A stretch of 64,000 nucleotides of DNA, from the NCBI GenBank assembly GCA_003818285.1, contig RPRB01000004.1, positions 16,908 to 80,907 of the forward strand, read 5' to 3'. A program made the translations under genes and the position numbers. The notes under the pieces were generated by a model, which searched no databases, had not been told where the DNA came from, and was given only the letters and a program-made list of their open reading frames with translations. Origin of the DNA: Myxococcaceae bacterium (GTDB taxonomy: Bacteria; Myxococcota; Myxococcia; Myxococcales; Myxococcaceae). This document shows, piece by piece, positions 10,955-22,158 of this stretch (its first letter is position 1; each line of letters opens with the position of its first letter).

Positions 10955-11965
10955 ATGGGTCGAGCTTGGTGCGCGGTGCTGGCCTTGCTCCTCGGGTGCT
11001 CGGGTGAGCCTCAGCCCCGGCCGGGCCCCGGAAAACCGCCGGCGACGGTCCGGGTCGTCCAGGTCCAGCGCTCCAGCCGTCCGGTGATGACCGAGGTGGT
11101 TGGGACTGTCCGCGCGGTCCGCAGTGCCACCATCGCGCCTCTGATCATCGGCACGGTGGCCGAGGTCCGCGTTGGCCTCGGGAGCTCGGTTCGCGCCGGG
11201 GAGATCCTGGTGAGACTCTCGGCCCGCGAGGTCGACGCCCGTCTCGACCAGACGCGTGCGGTGACCGCGCTGGCCAGACGCGAGCGCGAGCGGGCCACCA
11301 CCTTGAAGGGCCAGGGGGCCATCTCCAGTTCCCAGTACGACGCGGCCATGTCCCAGTGGAGCCTGGCCGAGGCGAGAGAGGCCGAGGCGAGCACGCTGGC
11401 AGATCGAATGGTCCTCCGGGCTCCCTTCGCCAGCGTGGTCACCGCCAAGCTCGCCAACGTGGGGGACACCGCCATGCCCGGCCAGGCGCTCCTGGTCCTG
11501 GAGGCTCCGTCGGCCCTCCGCTTCGAGGCGCGCGTTCCCGAAGCCTCCGTCGACTGGCTCAGCGTTGGAGCATCGGTCCCCATCCGCCTCGACGGGCTCG
11601 ACAAGGAGCTGGAGGGCCGGGTCGCGGAGATCCAGCCTGCCGCCGACGACGCCACGCGGACCCGGCTGGTCAAGGTCGATCTCCCGCAGGTCTCCGGGCT
11701 CCGGTCCGGCCGCTTCGGCCGGCTCCTGCTGGCCACGGGGTCCGCTCAGACGGTGGCGGTTCCAGCCGAGGCGGTCACTCGCCATGGCCAGCTGGAAACG
11801 GTGTTCGTGGTGGATTCCGGAACGGCCCGGCTGCGCCTGATCCGCACCGGCCGGGAGCGGGAGCAGTGGGTGGACGTCGTCTCCGGGCTCTCCGGCGAAG
11901 AGAAGGTCGCGCTGCCCGGAGCGGTGGAGCTCGTCGACGGCCAGCGCGTCGAGGAGGCCCGGTGA
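10955..11965 (+). CDS. RND efflux periplasmic adaptor (HlyD/MFP family) lipoprotein
   Basis: Lipobox [51 protein letters not shown] biotinyl-lipoyl-like motif; stop overlaps the RND gene (GTGA). Confidence 0.85.
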   Translation: MGRAWCAVLALLLGCSGEPQPRPGPGKPPATVRVVQVQRSSRPVMTEVVGTVRAVRSATIAPLIIGTVAEVRVGLGSSVRAGEILVRLSAREVDARLDQTRAVTALARRERERATTLKGQGAISSSQYDAAMSQWSLAEAREAEASTLADRMVLRAPFASVVTAKLANVGDTAMPGQALLVLEAPSALRFEARVPEASVDWLSVGASVPIRLDGLDKELEGRVAEIQPAADDATRTRLVKVDLPQVSGLRSGRFGRLLLATGSAQTVAVPAEAVTRHGQLETVFVVDSGTARLRLIRTGREREQWVDVVSGLSGEEKVALPGAVELVDGQRVEEAR

Positions 11966-14900
11966 GACGGGCCCGTCGCCAGGGGCTGGCGGGGGCCATC
12001 GCCCACGCCTTCATCGACTCCCGGTTGACGCCGCTCCTGGTCATCGCCTCGGTCCTCCTGGGCCTGCTGGCCATCGTCGGGCTTCCGCGAGAGGAGGAGC
12101 CGCAGATCAAGGTGCCGATGGTGGACCTCCAGGTGGCGATGCCCGGGGCGAGTGCCGCGGAGGTCGAGAGCCGGGTCTCGGCACCGCTCGAGCGTCTGAT
12201 GTGGGAGATCCCTGGCGTCGAGTACGTCTACTCGACCAGCCAGCCGGGGCGCTCCCTGGTCGTTGTTCGCTTCCGGGTCGGCGAGGACGTCGAGCGCTCG
12301 CTGGTCAAGCTCAACCAGAAGCTGCAGAACCACTCCGATCGGATCCCCCCTGGTGCCTCTCCGTCCATGGTCAAGGCGCGGTCCATCGACGACGTGCCGA
12401 TCCTCGCGCTCACCTTCCACTCCCGGCTCCACGACCATCTGACCCTGCGCCGGGTCGCGGCGCAGGTCGACGCGGAGATCAAGCACCTCCCCGAGGTCTC
12501 GGAGACCACCCTCATCGGCGGCTACCGGCGTGAGGTCCGGGTCCACCTCGATCCCGCTGCCCTCGCGGCGCGGGGAATGGGGGTCATCGATCCGCTGCAG
12601 GCCCTGGGTCCGACCAATCGCCAGGAGGTGGCCGGTGCGCTGACCACCGGGGATCGCGACGTCATCGTCCAGAGCGGGGCCTTCTTCACCACCGTCGAGG
12701 AGGTGGCGTCAGCCGTGGTGGGTGTCCATGCCGGCAACCCGGTCTACCTGCGCGACGTCGCTGAGGTGAAGGATGGATCCGAGGAGCCCACGCAGTACGT
12801 GCTCTTCGGCGCGGGAGCAGCCGGCAAGGATCTCGGCGCCGAGGAGCCGGCGGTCACGCTCGCCATCGCCAAGCGCCCGGGGAGCAACGCCATCGCCGTG
12901 GCCCAGGCGGTCCTGGCCCAGACCGACCGGATGAAGGGAACGGCCATTCCCGCCGACGTCGAGGTCTCCGTGACCCGGAACTACGGGGCGTCCGCGGCGG
13001 AGAAGGCGAACGAGCTCCTGCTCCACATGGCCATCGCCGTGGCGGCGGTCTCGCTCCTGGTCCTGTTCATGCTCGGCTGGCGCGAGTCGGCGGTGGTGGC
13101 GGTCGCCATCCCCGCCACGCTCTCGCTGACCCTGGTGGTCTTCCATCTCCTCGGCTACACCCTCAACCGGATCACGCTCTTCGCGCTCATCTTTTCCATC
13201 GGCATCCTGGTGGACGATGCGATCGTGGTGGTGGAGAACATCGTCCGCCATCGCGACCTCGAGCGCGGCGAGCGCAGCTCGCTGCGGGAGATCGCGGTCC
13301 GCGCGGTGGCCGAGGTGGGGAATCCGACCGTCCTGGCGACGCTGACGGTGATCGCCGCCATCGTGCCCATGGGCTTCGTGGGCGGCCTGATGGGCCCCTA
13401 CATGCGGCCCATCCCCATCGGCGCCACCGCGGCAATGGTCTTCTCGCTCCTGATCGCCTTCGCGGTGACGCCCTGGGCGGCGGCCCGCCTGCTCCTCTTG
13501 CGCGTCGCGGAGGGGGAACACCGGGATGCCCGCTCCGACCGGGCCACCCGGCTCTACCGCTGGCTGATGTCCCGGCTCGTCGGTCGTTCGACCTGGCGCT
13601 GGTCGTTCCTGGTCCTGATCGCTCTGCTCCTGCTGGGAGCGATGGCGTTCGTCCCCGCCGGTTGGATGCGGGTGAAGATGCTCCCCCACGACAACAAGAG
13701 CGAGCTGGAGATCGTCCTCAACATGCCCGAGGAGAGCTCGCTGGAGCGTACGGCTCAGGCGGCGAGGGAGATCGCCGCCGCGATCCGCCAGGAGAAGGAA
13801 GTCACCGACTACCAGGTCTACGTCGGGACGGCGGCCCCCTACAGCTTCAACGGCCTGGTCCGGCACTACTACCTGCGCCAGGGCTCGAGCGTCGCCGAGA
13901 TCCAGGTGAATCTCCTTCCCAAGCACCAGCGCTCGGCGCAGAGCCACCCGATCGCCCTCCGCATCCGACCTGCGGTCGCCGCCGTCGCCGCCCGGTACGG
14001 GGCCCGGGTGGCCGTGGCCGAGATCCCACCTGGTCCGCCGGTGCTCCAGGCCCTGGTGGCGGAGGTGTACGGACCCGACGGCGCAGCGCGCCAGCGCCTG
14101 GCGGAAAGCGTGCGGGGCATCTTCGCCTCGACGCCGGGCGTGGTGGACGTCGACTGGTACGTCGAATCACCGCACCCCAAGGAGCTCCTGGTGGTGGACA
14201 AGGAGAAGGCGGCGCTCCACGGGATCACCGCCGACGTCATCGCCCGGACCCTCCGCGTGGCGGTGGGCGGCGAGTCGGTCGGTCTGCTGCATCTCCCGCA
14301 CGAGCAGGAGGACGTGGAGATCGTCCTCGACGTGCCACGGACGCAGCGTTCGAACATCAGCGAGCTGCTGGCGATCCGGCTTCTCGACGGGCGCGGGCAA
14401 GCCATGGTGCCGCTCGGCGAGCTGGTGCGCGCCCAGAGCACGATCGAGGACCGGAGCATCTACCACAAGAATCTCCTGCCGCTGGTCTACGTCACCGGTG
14501 ACGTCGCCGGAGGCGCGGAGAGCCCGGCCTATTCCATCCTCCAGATGAACAAGGCCGTCGCCGCGCTGCCTGGACCGGTGGTGGTCTACAACTCGGTCCA
14601 ACCGGCCAGCGACGCGCGGCCGGCGATCAAGTGGGATGGGGAGTGGCAGATCACGCTCGAGGTGTTCCGGGACCTGGGAGCCGCCTTCGGCATCGTCCTG
14701 ATCCTCATCTACGGCCTGCTGGTGGGCTGGTTCCGTTCCCTGCTCACACCGCTCGTGGTCATGGCGGCGATTCCCTTCTCGCTGGTGGGAATCCTCCCGG
14801 CGCACGCGGCGCTGGGGGCCTTCTTCACCGCCACCTCGATGATCGGCTTCATGGCCGGGGCGGGCATCGTGGTGCGAAACTCGATCATCCTGGTCGACTT

Positions 14901-15207
14901 CGCCGAGGCCCGGATCCGGCAGGGGATGCCGGTGGCGGACGCGGTGGTGGAAGCCGGAGCGGTGCGCTTCCGGCCCATGCTCCTCACCGCGATGGCCGTG
15001 GCGGTGGGCGCGGCGGTGATCCTCTTCGATCCCATCTTCCAGGGGCTGGCGATCGCCCTTGCCGCGGGGGAGGTGGCCTCCCTGCTGATCAGCCGGATGG
15101 CGGTTCCGGTGCTCTACGCCATGGCCTACGGCGGGCAGGAGCGGGGCTCGGCCGGCGGCGAGCCGGTTCTCGTTGAAGGAGCAGCGTGGGCCGCCCCGAA
15201 CCGATGA
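11962..15207 (+). CDS. RND family efflux transporter permease subunit
   Basis: Starts [33 protein letters not shown]..., [24 protein letters not shown], second repeat [19 protein letters not shown]. Confidence 0.92.
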   Translation: MRRARRQGLAGAIAHAFIDSRLTPLLVIASVLLGLLAIVGLPREEEPQIKVPMVDLQVAMPGASAAEVESRVSAPLERLMWEIPGVEYVYSTSQPGRSLVVVRFRVGEDVERSLVKLNQKLQNHSDRIPPGASPSMVKARSIDDVPILALTFHSRLHDHLTLRRVAAQVDAEIKHLPEVSETTLIGGYRREVRVHLDPAALAARGMGVIDPLQALGPTNRQEVAGALTTGDRDVIVQSGAFFTTVEEVASAVVGVHAGNPVYLRDVAEVKDGSEEPTQYVLFGAGAAGKDLGAEEPAVTLAIAKRPGSNAIAVAQAVLAQTDRMKGTAIPADVEVSVTRNYGASAAEKANELLLHMAIAVAAVSLLVLFMLGWRESAVVAVAIPATLSLTLVVFHLLGYTLNRITLFALIFSIGILVDDAIVVVENIVRHRDLERGERSSLREIAVRAVAEVGNPTVLATLTVIAAIVPMGFVGGLMGPYMRPIPIGATAAMVFSLLIAFAVTPWAAARLLLLRVAEGEHRDARSDRATRLYRWLMSRLVGRSTWRWSFLVLIALLLLGAMAFVPAGWMRVKMLPHDNKSELEIVLNMPEESSLERTAQAAREIAAAIRQEKEVTDYQVYVGTAAPYSFNGLVRHYYLRQGSSVAEIQVNLLPKHQRSAQSHPIALRIRPAVAAVAARYGARVAVAEIPPGPPVLQALVAEVYGPDGAARQRLAESVRGIFASTPGVVDVDWYVESPHPKELLVVDKEKAALHGITADVIARTLRVAVGGESVGLLHLPHEQEDVEIVLDVPRTQRSNISELLAIRLLDGRGQAMVPLGELVRAQSTIEDRSIYHKNLLPLVYVTGDVAGGAESPAYSILQMNKAVAALPGPVVVYNSVQPASDARPAIKWDGEWQITLEVFRDLGAAFGIVLILIYGLLVGWFRSLLTPLVVMAAIPFSLVGILPAHAALGAFFTATSMIGFMAGAGIVVRNSIILVDFAEARIRQGMPVADAVVEAGAVRFRPMLLTAMAVAVGAAVILFDPIFQGLAIALAAGEVASLLISRMAVPVLYAMAYGGQERGSAGGEPVLVEGAAWAAPNR

Positions 15208-15314
15208 CATCGACCCGCCCGCTGACCGAGCCCGGCGCCCCTTCGCCGCTCAGAGTCGGCGCACGGTGCTCCGGACCCTGGTCTGGCCGGCGCGGGCGTG
15301 GCACCCGGCGTGGG

Positions 15315-15803
15315 CTACTTCGCCGCGAGGGCCCGCTCTGCGAGTTGCTGTAGCTGCGCGTCGCTGATCTTGTACTGGACCTTCCCGTTCACGACCTTGT
15401 CATAGGTGAGCGGGAACAGGACGACGGTGGTCTCGCCCTTTCGTGCGACGAGGTAGCGCATCCGTCCGGTGTCGTCCTTCATCAGCACCGCCTCGTCGCC
15501 CAGGCCCGGGACCGGCGAGTGCTGCGGGTAGATGTCCTTGGGGACGGATCCGACCGCCGTCCGGTAGGCGCCCGTGCCCCGGTGCCGATCGACTCCCAGG
15601 AAGGCGTGTCCGTCCGGGGTCCGGAAGTTGGCACAGCCGCCCGCGCCGGGCGAATCACCTTTGGCGAGCGGCTGGACCTCCTGACCGGTGACGGCCTTCA
15701 CGTCCGTGGGCGTGAGCACGTTGCAGGGTGGCTCGGCAGCCCGGGCCTCGGCCACGGTGAGGAAGACCACGCCAGCAGCAAGAAGGGCTGAACGCATCGG
15801 CAT
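15315..15803 (-). CDS. Secreted hypothetical protein
   Basis: 162 aa with signal peptide (MPMRSALLAAGVVFLTVAEARA|AEPPCN). Confidence 0.6.
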   Translation of the reverse strand: MPMRSALLAAGVVFLTVAEARAAEPPCNVLTPTDVKAVTGQEVQPLAKGDSPGAGGCANFRTPDGHAFLGVDRHRGTGAYRTAVGSVPKDIYPQHSPVPGLGDEAVLMKDDTGRMRYLVARKGETTVVLFPLTYDKVVNGKVQYKISDAQLQQLAERALAAK

Positions 15804-15918
15804 CGCTCCTTCCCTCGTCGAAGAGAGCGGGACTCAGCCACCAAGACAAGCGGCGACGGAGCAGGACCGACCACCACCCGGCAATTGGCCCCGTGCTGGA
15901 TCAGTTCATCCGGCGCGG

Positions 15919-16383
15919 CTACTTCGTCGCGCCCGGCGCCTCGCGCACCCCGATGGCGAGCTGACCGAGGCCGGCGCCCTTCGCCGTCTCCATCACCTCG
16001 ACCACCCGGCCGTGGGGGACACCCTCGTCGGCCTGGATGACCACCAGCGTGTTGGGATTCTTCTTCCGCGCCTCGTCGAGGGCCGTCTTGAGCTCGTCGG
16101 TGCTGATCACGTTCCCCGAGAGCACGATGCGGCCGTCCTGAAGGACCGCGACCGAGAGGTCGGTCGAGGCGGGCATCACGTCGGCCGCGCTCCCCTTGGG
16201 GAGATTGACCTTCAGCCCCGCCTTCGCCGCGCCCGCGCCCTGGTTCACGATGACCGAGCTGGTCACCATGAAGATGATGAGCAGCACCAGGAAGATGTCG
16301 GTCAACGGAGTGATGTTGATCTCCGAGAAGACCGCCTCGTCCCCCTCGTCTTCCTGCGTCCCCGGGACGTGTCCGATCGCCAT
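15919..16383 (-). CDS. ExbD/TolR family biopolymer transport protein
   Basis: EINITPLTDIFLVLLIIFMVTSSVIV single-TM motif with Asp. Confidence 0.9.
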   Translation of the reverse strand: MAIGHVPGTQEDEGDEAVFSEINITPLTDIFLVLLIIFMVTSSVIVNQGAGAAKAGLKVNLPKGSAADVMPASTDLSVAVLQDGRIVLSGNVISTDELKTALDEARKKNPNTLVVIQADEGVPHGRVVEVMETAKGAGLGQLAIGVREAPGATK

Positions 16384-16395
16384 CGCTCGCCCGGC

Positions 16396-17118
16396 CTAGC
16401 TCGCCCCGGCCGTGGTCACGGCGGGGAGCGGGGTGGGGGGCATCGACGCCTGCGCGGGCTCGGGATGAGCCGGGCCGCTCGGGCGTTCACGGAGCAGCTC
16501 CATGAACTCCTCGATCTGCAGCCGCATCTCCACGTTCAGCCGCGCGATGCGGGACTGGAAGTAGTTGAAGAGGATGACCGCCTCGACGGCCACTAGGATG
16601 CCCGCCGCGGTCGCCACCAGCGCCTCGGAGATGCCGGTCATCACCGCCGCGGTCCCGCCCGTTCCGCCGGCTTCCACGTCGAGACCCAGCTCGCGGAAGC
16701 TCCGCATGATGCCGGCCACGGTGCCGAACAGGCCGACGAACGGCGTGGTCGCCCCGATGGTGCCGAGGATCCAGAGGTTCTTCTTCATCCGGAGAACGAG
16801 CTGCGCGCGCTCACGCTCCACCGCGGCCTCGACCCCGGGAGTCACCGTCCGTGACCGCTCCAGCCGCTCGAAGGCCACCCGGTACACGTCCGCCAGCAGG
16901 GTGTCGGACCGATCCACCGTGCCCTTCGCCGCCGAGATGTCCCCCCGCAGCAGGTGCCGGCCCACCGCATCGGTGAGGGCCCGGGAGTTGGCGGAGATGT
17001 TCCAGAGGGCGATCCACCGCTCCACGGCCACGCCGATCGCGAGCACCGAGGCGGCCAGGATGACCGCCAGCGTGGCGCCACCGAGGCGCAGGTAGTGGGA
17101 CAGCTCTTCGAAGGTCAT
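16396..17118 (-). CDS. MotA/TolQ/ExbB proton channel family protein
   Basis: LWILGTIGATTPFVGLFGTVAGIMRSFRELG and GISEALVATAAGILVAVEAVILFNYF; start reassigned to MTFEELSHYLRLGG. Confidence 0.9.
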   Translation of the reverse strand: MTFEELSHYLRLGGATLAVILAASVLAIGVAVERWIALWNISANSRALTDAVGRHLLRGDISAAKGTVDRSDTLLADVYRVAFERLERSRTVTPGVEAAVERERAQLVLRMKKNLWILGTIGATTPFVGLFGTVAGIMRSFRELGLDVEAGGTGGTAAVMTGISEALVATAAGILVAVEAVILFNYFQSRIARLNVEMRLQIEEFMELLRERPSGPAHPEPAQASMPPTPLPAVTTAGAS

Positions 17119-17169
17119 TCCGCCCTCAAATCCTTGAGTCTTACCGAGGTTACGTGCTTTTCGCTGCCC

Positions 17170-17931
17170 ATGAACAGGCGTCCCTGGCCGTTGTTCCTGC
17201 TCCTGCTCGCTGGCTGTCCTCCCAGGGTTGACGTGCGCAGCGCCCCTCCCCCGGACGCCACCGCGTTGCTCGCCGAGGTGGACGCCACGGATGCCCGGGT
17301 CGCCGCGCTGCAGAGCCAGGCGAAGGCTCATCTAGACGCCCGGAGCAAGAAGGGCAACGTGCAGATGTTCGTCGCGGTCGCCGCCCCGGCCTCGGTGCAC
17401 CTCGAGGTGCTCGACTTCTTCGGCAAGCCGAGCGGAATCCTCATCTCCGACGGCCGCCGCTTCGTGATGCTCGCCTCCGACACCGGGACCTGGCTCCGCG
17501 GCGCCGCGACCGCCGAGAACGTCGCCCGCGTGCTTCCCGTCTCCCTCCCACCCGAGGAGCTGGTGGCGATGCTCCTCGGCCGGGCTCCACGCCTGGCCGA
17601 CCCCGCGCCGACGCTCCTCGTCGACTCCGCGGAGAACGTGTTCCGGGTCACGTTGCGCGCCGGCGGCCGGACGCAGGAGCTGTGGGTCGACCCGACCCAC
17701 AAGCGAGCCGTGCGCAGCCAGGTCGACGGGCCCGGGGGCTACACCCTTTCGTTTGCCGACTTCGAGGACGTCCGGGGCACGCCGTTCCCCCGCGCCATCA
17801 CCTTCGCCGGGAACGGCCGCGTGGCCTTCCAGTACACCGACCTCCGGCTCGGCGAGCAGCCGGACGCGGCGCTCTTCACGCCCGAGGCGCCGCCGGGTGT
17901 GTCCGTGGAGCAGATCTCCTCCCTCCCATGA
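17170..17931 (+). CDS. LolA/LolB-like (DUF4292-like) lipoprotein
   Basis: Lipobox LLLLAGCPP; LEVLDFFGKPSGILISDGRRFVML and YTLSFADFEDVRGTPFPRAITF. Confidence 0.65.
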   Translation: MNRRPWPLFLLLLAGCPPRVDVRSAPPPDATALLAEVDATDARVAALQSQAKAHLDARSKKGNVQMFVAVAAPASVHLEVLDFFGKPSGILISDGRRFVMLASDTGTWLRGAATAENVARVLPVSLPPEELVAMLLGRAPRLADPAPTLLVDSAENVFRVTLRAGGRTQELWVDPTHKRAVRSQVDGPGGYTLSFADFEDVRGTPFPRAITFAGNGRVAFQYTDLRLGEQPDAALFTPEAPPGVSVEQISSLP

Positions 17932-18069
17932 CAGCCGAGCAGCCGGGCTGTCAGACTTCCCTCGAGCCGTAGATCCATCCGCCCGGCCCCGCGTTTGTAG
18001 GGGCATGGACGGAGCACCGGCGGAGGCCGCATCGACTCGCCCCAAGACACGACCCCCGACGAGGTCCTG

Positions 18070-18615
18070 ATGCGGAGGTTCCAGCGGGGTGATGCCCGGG
18101 CGTTCCCGGAGCTGGTGCGGCGGCACCGGGCGGCGGTGTTCGCCTTCGTCCTGCGGTGGACGCAGGACCGGGCGCGAGCGGAGGACATCCTTCAAGAAAC
18201 GTGGCTCAAGGTGGTGCGCGCCTCGACCGACTGGAGTCCCCGTGCGCGCTTCACGACCTGGCTGTACACCATCGCGAGGAATGCCTGCGTGGATGGAGCA
18301 CGACGAGAGCGGGCCCGCGCCGCGGAGCCGCTGGAGGCCGAGCAGGTGTCGACCGAGTCCCACGACCCGGAGCGCGCCGCTGCGGCGTCCGAGCTCCGCC
18401 CGGTGCTCGAGGCCGCCATCGCCGCGCTCCCCGACGCGCAGCGCGAGGTGTTCCTCCTTCGCGAGATGGCCGGAATCCCCTTCCACGAGATCGCCCGCAT
18501 GACCGGCGCCCCCGAGCCGACGGTGAAGAGCCGGATGCGCTACGCGCTGGAGGCGCTGCGGACCCGGCTGACGGAGGCGGGCATCGACGCGCCCGCCGGA
18601 GGGCAGGTGGCATGA
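18070..18615 (+). CDS. ECF RNA polymerase sigma factor
   Basis: FVLRWTQDRARAEDILQETWLKV (region 2), ALPDAQREVFLLREMAGIPFHEIARMTGAPEPTVKSRMRYALEALR (region 4). Confidence 0.92.
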   Translation: MRRFQRGDARAFPELVRRHRAAVFAFVLRWTQDRARAEDILQETWLKVVRASTDWSPRARFTTWLYTIARNACVDGARRERARAAEPLEAEQVSTESHDPERAAAASELRPVLEAAIAALPDAQREVFLLREMAGIPFHEIARMTGAPEPTVKSRMRYALEALRTRLTEAGIDAPAGGQVA

Positions 18616-19910
18616 GGCCTCCGGTGCCCACCCATCCCGAGGACGACCGGCTGCTCGAGCTGGCCTATGGCGAGGTGCCGGCGTCGGAAGCCCGCGCGCT
18701 CAGGCAGCACGTCGACGGGTGCGCCCGGTGCCGGAAGGTGCTCGACGGCATCTCCGAGGTCCGCACCGCCTTCCGGTCCATCCCGGAGGAGCCGGCGCCG
18801 GAGAAGGGCCTGGAGTCGCTCCTGGCATACGGCGAGCAGGCCGCGGCCCGCGCCCGGTCCCGCCGCGGCGGACTCCGCATCCTGGCACTGCTCTCGGCGG
18901 CGACCGCGTTCGCGGTGGTGTGGCTGATGCTCCCCGGGTCTTCGCGGCGCTCCGACACCCTCGTGCAAGCGCCGGCGACGAAGCCTCCCGACGTCCTGGC
19001 GCAGGCCGAGGTGCCACGCGAGCCGGTGCAGGGCGCGCCCGCCCGCGACGAGGCGGACCGGGTCAAGGACGCGAAGGAGAACGAGGCGAAGACGCTCCGG
19101 CGTCTGGCCAGTCCGAAGTTCGAGCCGACGTCCCGGGCCGAGCAGGCCAAGGAGGAGCAGCCCTCGCCGGGTCGCCAGGCCGGCGCGGACCAGCTCTCGA
19201 AGCAGAAGGGAGTGGAGAAGCTCGACGCGCCGAGGGAGCAGCCCAAGCTGGCCGAGGCCCCGGCACCGTCCCCCTCTGACCACGAGGCCGGTGCTCGATC
19301 GGCACCCGGCGAGCTGGCCGGTGCCCTCGGGAGCGCCGGCGGGAAGGCGGCTGTCGCGGGCTCGTCCCCCGTGGGCGGCACCGGTGCGATGACGGCGGAG
19401 TCGACGGCGGGAGCAGCGAAGAAGCGCTCGGCCACGGAGCGCGCGGACGAGGGCACCGCGAACCGCCCCTCCTCGGCTCCGTCGAGCCCGCCCGCGGCGG
19501 TCGCGGCCAGGCCTCCGGTCGCTGCCGCTGCCCGGCCGGAGAACGCGGCGACCGAGGACAAGGCCGCTGCAGCCGCGGACGCGGTCTCGGCCCCGGCGGC
19601 CAGCCCGCCCGCGAAGAGCGCGTCGAAGCCGGTCCCTCCGATGCAGTCCATGCGCATGGGCGCAGGCTCACCCGAGAAGCAGGCCCGGCTGGCGGAGATT
19701 CGCCGGCAGCTGGAGACCGCCCGGGGCGACCAGCGCAAGGCGCTGCTCATGGAGAAGTGCGAGATCGAGGCCTCGCTCGAGCTGGGGCCGGATGCCGTGC
19801 TCACCTGCTCGATGGTGAGCCGCGAGTTCCCGGGCACCGCGGAAGCGAAGCGGGCCTCCGAGCTCGCCCGCGGCTTCTCCGTCCAGCTGCCGACCGGGTC
19901 GGAGCGCTGA
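18612..19910 (+). CDS. Anti-sigma factor, zinc-finger (ZAS) type, with long Ala/Pro-rich periplasmic region
   Basis: HVDGCARCRKVLDGI ZAS motif (HxxxCxxC); one TM helix; ATGA overlap with the sigma gene. Confidence 0.8.
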   Translation: MRPPVPTHPEDDRLLELAYGEVPASEARALRQHVDGCARCRKVLDGISEVRTAFRSIPEEPAPEKGLESLLAYGEQAAARARSRRGGLRILALLSAATAFAVVWLMLPGSSRRSDTLVQAPATKPPDVLAQAEVPREPVQGAPARDEADRVKDAKENEAKTLRRLASPKFEPTSRAEQAKEEQPSPGRQAGADQLSKQKGVEKLDAPREQPKLAEAPAPSPSDHEAGARSAPGELAGALGSAGGKAAVAGSSPVGGTGAMTAESTAGAAKKRSATERADEGTANRPSSAPSSPPAAVAARPPVAAAARPENAATEDKAAAAADAVSAPAASPPAKSASKPVPPMQSMRMGAGSPEKQARLAEIRRQLETARGDQRKALLMEKCEIEASLELGPDAVLTCSMVSREFPGTAEAKRASELARGFSVQLPTGSER

Positions 19911-20008
19911 CCGCCGGCCCGGCTCGCGGCGCGCAACCGCGTGCTTCCCGGGCCTGACCCTGGTACGGAGGACCCAGCTCCGGTCGGCGGCGCGCCAGTG
20001 CCCTGGAG

Positions 20009-22099
20009 ATGGGGCAGCGGCGCGCGTCAGTCCCACGGCATACTCCAGCAGCTGGAGCTGCCCGTCCCGTGCCCGTGAAGAAGGTCAAGAGCCTCGTTCC
20101 GTCCTCGCCCTCGACGCTGCAGGGGGACCTCTTCGCTCCGGCGGCGCCACGACCGGGCCAGATTCCGTCGGGCCCCACCGTCGAGGCGCCGCCGGAGCCC
20201 GTGCGGAGCACGGAGCTCGCTCCGGCGACCTCGCAGCTCGGCGAGTCTCGTCCCGAGCCACCGCCGGAGCTCGAGCCCCCTCCGTGGCTGGAGATGGCTG
20301 GCACCGGCGCAGCGCGGCCGTCGCGGGGCCGGCCCGAGGCCGAAGCGCTGGAGCCCGAGGCGCGGACCGAGCTCGCGGTCAGCCGGGAGACGGTGCGGGT
20401 GGACCTCGCCCCGGCGCGCCCCCGCGAGCGAGGCGCGGCGGTCCGGTGGAGCTCCACCACCGAGGTGGTCCGGATCGACACCCCCGCGTCGACGCCGCTC
20501 GTGCGGCCACCGGAGCGCGTCGTCCTCACCGTCACCCAGCTCACCCAGGCAGTGAAGGGCGTGCTGATGGAAGGGTTCCGGCGAGTGCTGGTGCGCGGAG
20601 AGGTCAGCAACTTCCGCGGGCTTCACGCCAGCGGGCACCTCTTCTTCAAGCTCAAGGACGCCGGCGCCTCCATCGACGTGAAGATCTGGGCCAGCGTGGT
20701 CCAGCGCCTCCGGTTCCGGCTGGAGGAGGGGATGGAGGTCATCGCCGAGGGCAACCTCGACGTCTACGAGAAGGCCGGCCAGTACAACCTCATCGTCCAG
20801 CGCATCGAGCCCTCGGGCGCCGGCGCGCTGGCCATCGCCTTCGCCCAGCTGCGGGACCGGCTGACCGCCGAGGGCCTGATGGGCGAGAAGCGGCTGCGGC
20901 CGCCGAGGCCCTTGCCGTTCCTCCCCTGGCGCATCGGCGTGGTGACCAGCCGCTCCGGCGCGGCGCTGCACGACTTCCTGCGGGTCCTGCACCGGCGTCA
21001 TCCGCGTCTCTCGGTTCTCCTCTGTCACGCCCGGGTGCAGGGGCCCGGCGCCGCGGACGAGGTGGTGCGCGCGCTCCAGCGCCTGGCCCGGACGGACGTG
21101 GACGTCATCGTCGTCACCCGCGGCGGCGGCAGCGCCGAGGACCTCTGGACCTTCAACGAGGAGGCGGTGGCCCGCGCCATCGCCGCGAGCCCGGTGCCGG
21201 TGGTCTCGGCCGTCGGGCACGAGGTGGACTTCACCATCGCCGACTTCGTCGCCGACGCCCGTGCCCCCACGCCGAGCGCCGCCGCCGAGCTCCTGGCCCC
21301 CGAGCTCGAGGCGCTCCTCGACGACCTTCGCACCGCGCGCACCCAGCTCCGCCAGGCCGTCGGGAGCGCCATGGCTCATTCCCGGGAGCTGCTGCGGCAG
21401 CAGGAGCGGCGGCTTCGCGACCCGCGGCAGGAGGTGACCCGCCACCGGCACGTGCTCATCGAGCACGAGCGGGCGCTCGGCCGGTTGTGGACCGAGCGTC
21501 TTCGCGGGGAGCGCGCGCGGCTGATGGAGGTCCGCGGGCGGCTGGAGCGCTTCCGGCCCGAGGCGCTCCTGGGCGAGCGCCGCGCGCGCATCGATCGGCT
21601 CCGGTGGCGGCTCGCCGAGGTGCAGCGTGCCCGGCTGTCGATGGAGGCGGCCGCGCTGGGCTCGATGCGCCAGCGGCTGGAGCGGCGGGCTCCGGACGTG
21701 GACGTCGCCCGGGCCCGCGCGCGTCTGGAGGGTCTCACCGCCCGTCTGCGGCAGCACGGCAGTCGCCGATTCTCGATGGCGAGCGCGCTCATCGCCGAGG
21801 CCCGCGCCCGGCTCGTGCGGGCCGCGCAGGCGCGCCTCGCGACCTCGAAGGGTGCGCTCCAGATGCATGCCGGCCGGCTGGACGGGCTCAGTCCCCTCCG
21901 GGTGATGGCCCGGGGCTACGCGGTGGTCTACCGCGCGGATGACGGTCACCTGGTCCGCCGGGTCGCCGAGCTCCAGCCGGGGGCGGCGGTCCGGGTCCGC
22001 TGGGCGCCACCGGGGTGCGCTTCGCTCTCCTCCTGCGACGAGGCGGAGGCCACCATCACCCGGGTGAAGCCCGGCGGCGGGGACGCAAAAGGGAACTGA
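20009..22099 (+). CDS. xseA: Exodeoxyribonuclease VII large subunit with N-terminal extension
   Basis: VRGEVSNFRGLHASGHLFFKLKDAGASIDVKIW OB-fold, IGVVTSRSGAALHDFLRVLHRRHP, VVTRGGGSAEDLWTFNEEAVARAI. Start uncertain (GTG at 20069 also possible). Confidence 0.92.
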   Translation: MGQRRASVPRHTPAAGAARPVPVKKVKSLVPSSPSTLQGDLFAPAAPRPGQIPSGPTVEAPPEPVRSTELAPATSQLGESRPEPPPELEPPPWLEMAGTGAARPSRGRPEAEALEPEARTELAVSRETVRVDLAPARPRERGAAVRWSSTTEVVRIDTPASTPLVRPPERVVLTVTQLTQAVKGVLMEGFRRVLVRGEVSNFRGLHASGHLFFKLKDAGASIDVKIWASVVQRLRFRLEEGMEVIAEGNLDVYEKAGQYNLIVQRIEPSGAGALAIAFAQLRDRLTAEGLMGEKRLRPPRPLPFLPWRIGVVTSRSGAALHDFLRVLHRRHPRLSVLLCHARVQGPGAADEVVRALQRLARTDVDVIVVTRGGGSAEDLWTFNEEAVARAIAASPVPVVSAVGHEVDFTIADFVADARAPTPSAAAELLAPELEALLDDLRTARTQLRQAVGSAMAHSRELLRQQERRLRDPRQEVTRHRHVLIEHERALGRLWTERLRGERARLMEVRGRLERFRPEALLGERRARIDRLRWRLAEVQRARLSMEAAALGSMRQRLERRAPDVDVARARARLEGLTARLRQHGSRRFSMASALIAEARARLVRAAQARLATSKGALQMHAGRLDGLSPLRVMARGYAVVYRADDGHLVRRVAELQPGAAVRVRWAPPGCASLSSCDEAEATITRVKPGGGDAKGN

Positions 22100-22158
22100 G
22101 GCGGACGTCCGTCGCGGCGGTTGCGCCTCGGCCGCACCGGCGGTAGACGCTGTAACCC

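Noticed and set aside
12709-13947. 412-aa minus ORF inside the RND transporter
   Set aside because: Antisense shadow of a well-supported CDS; His/Asp/Arg-rich composition typical of codon-complement artefacts.
20027-21949. 640-aa minus ORF opposite xseA
   Set aside because: Shadow ORF; xseA motifs are unambiguous on the plus strand.
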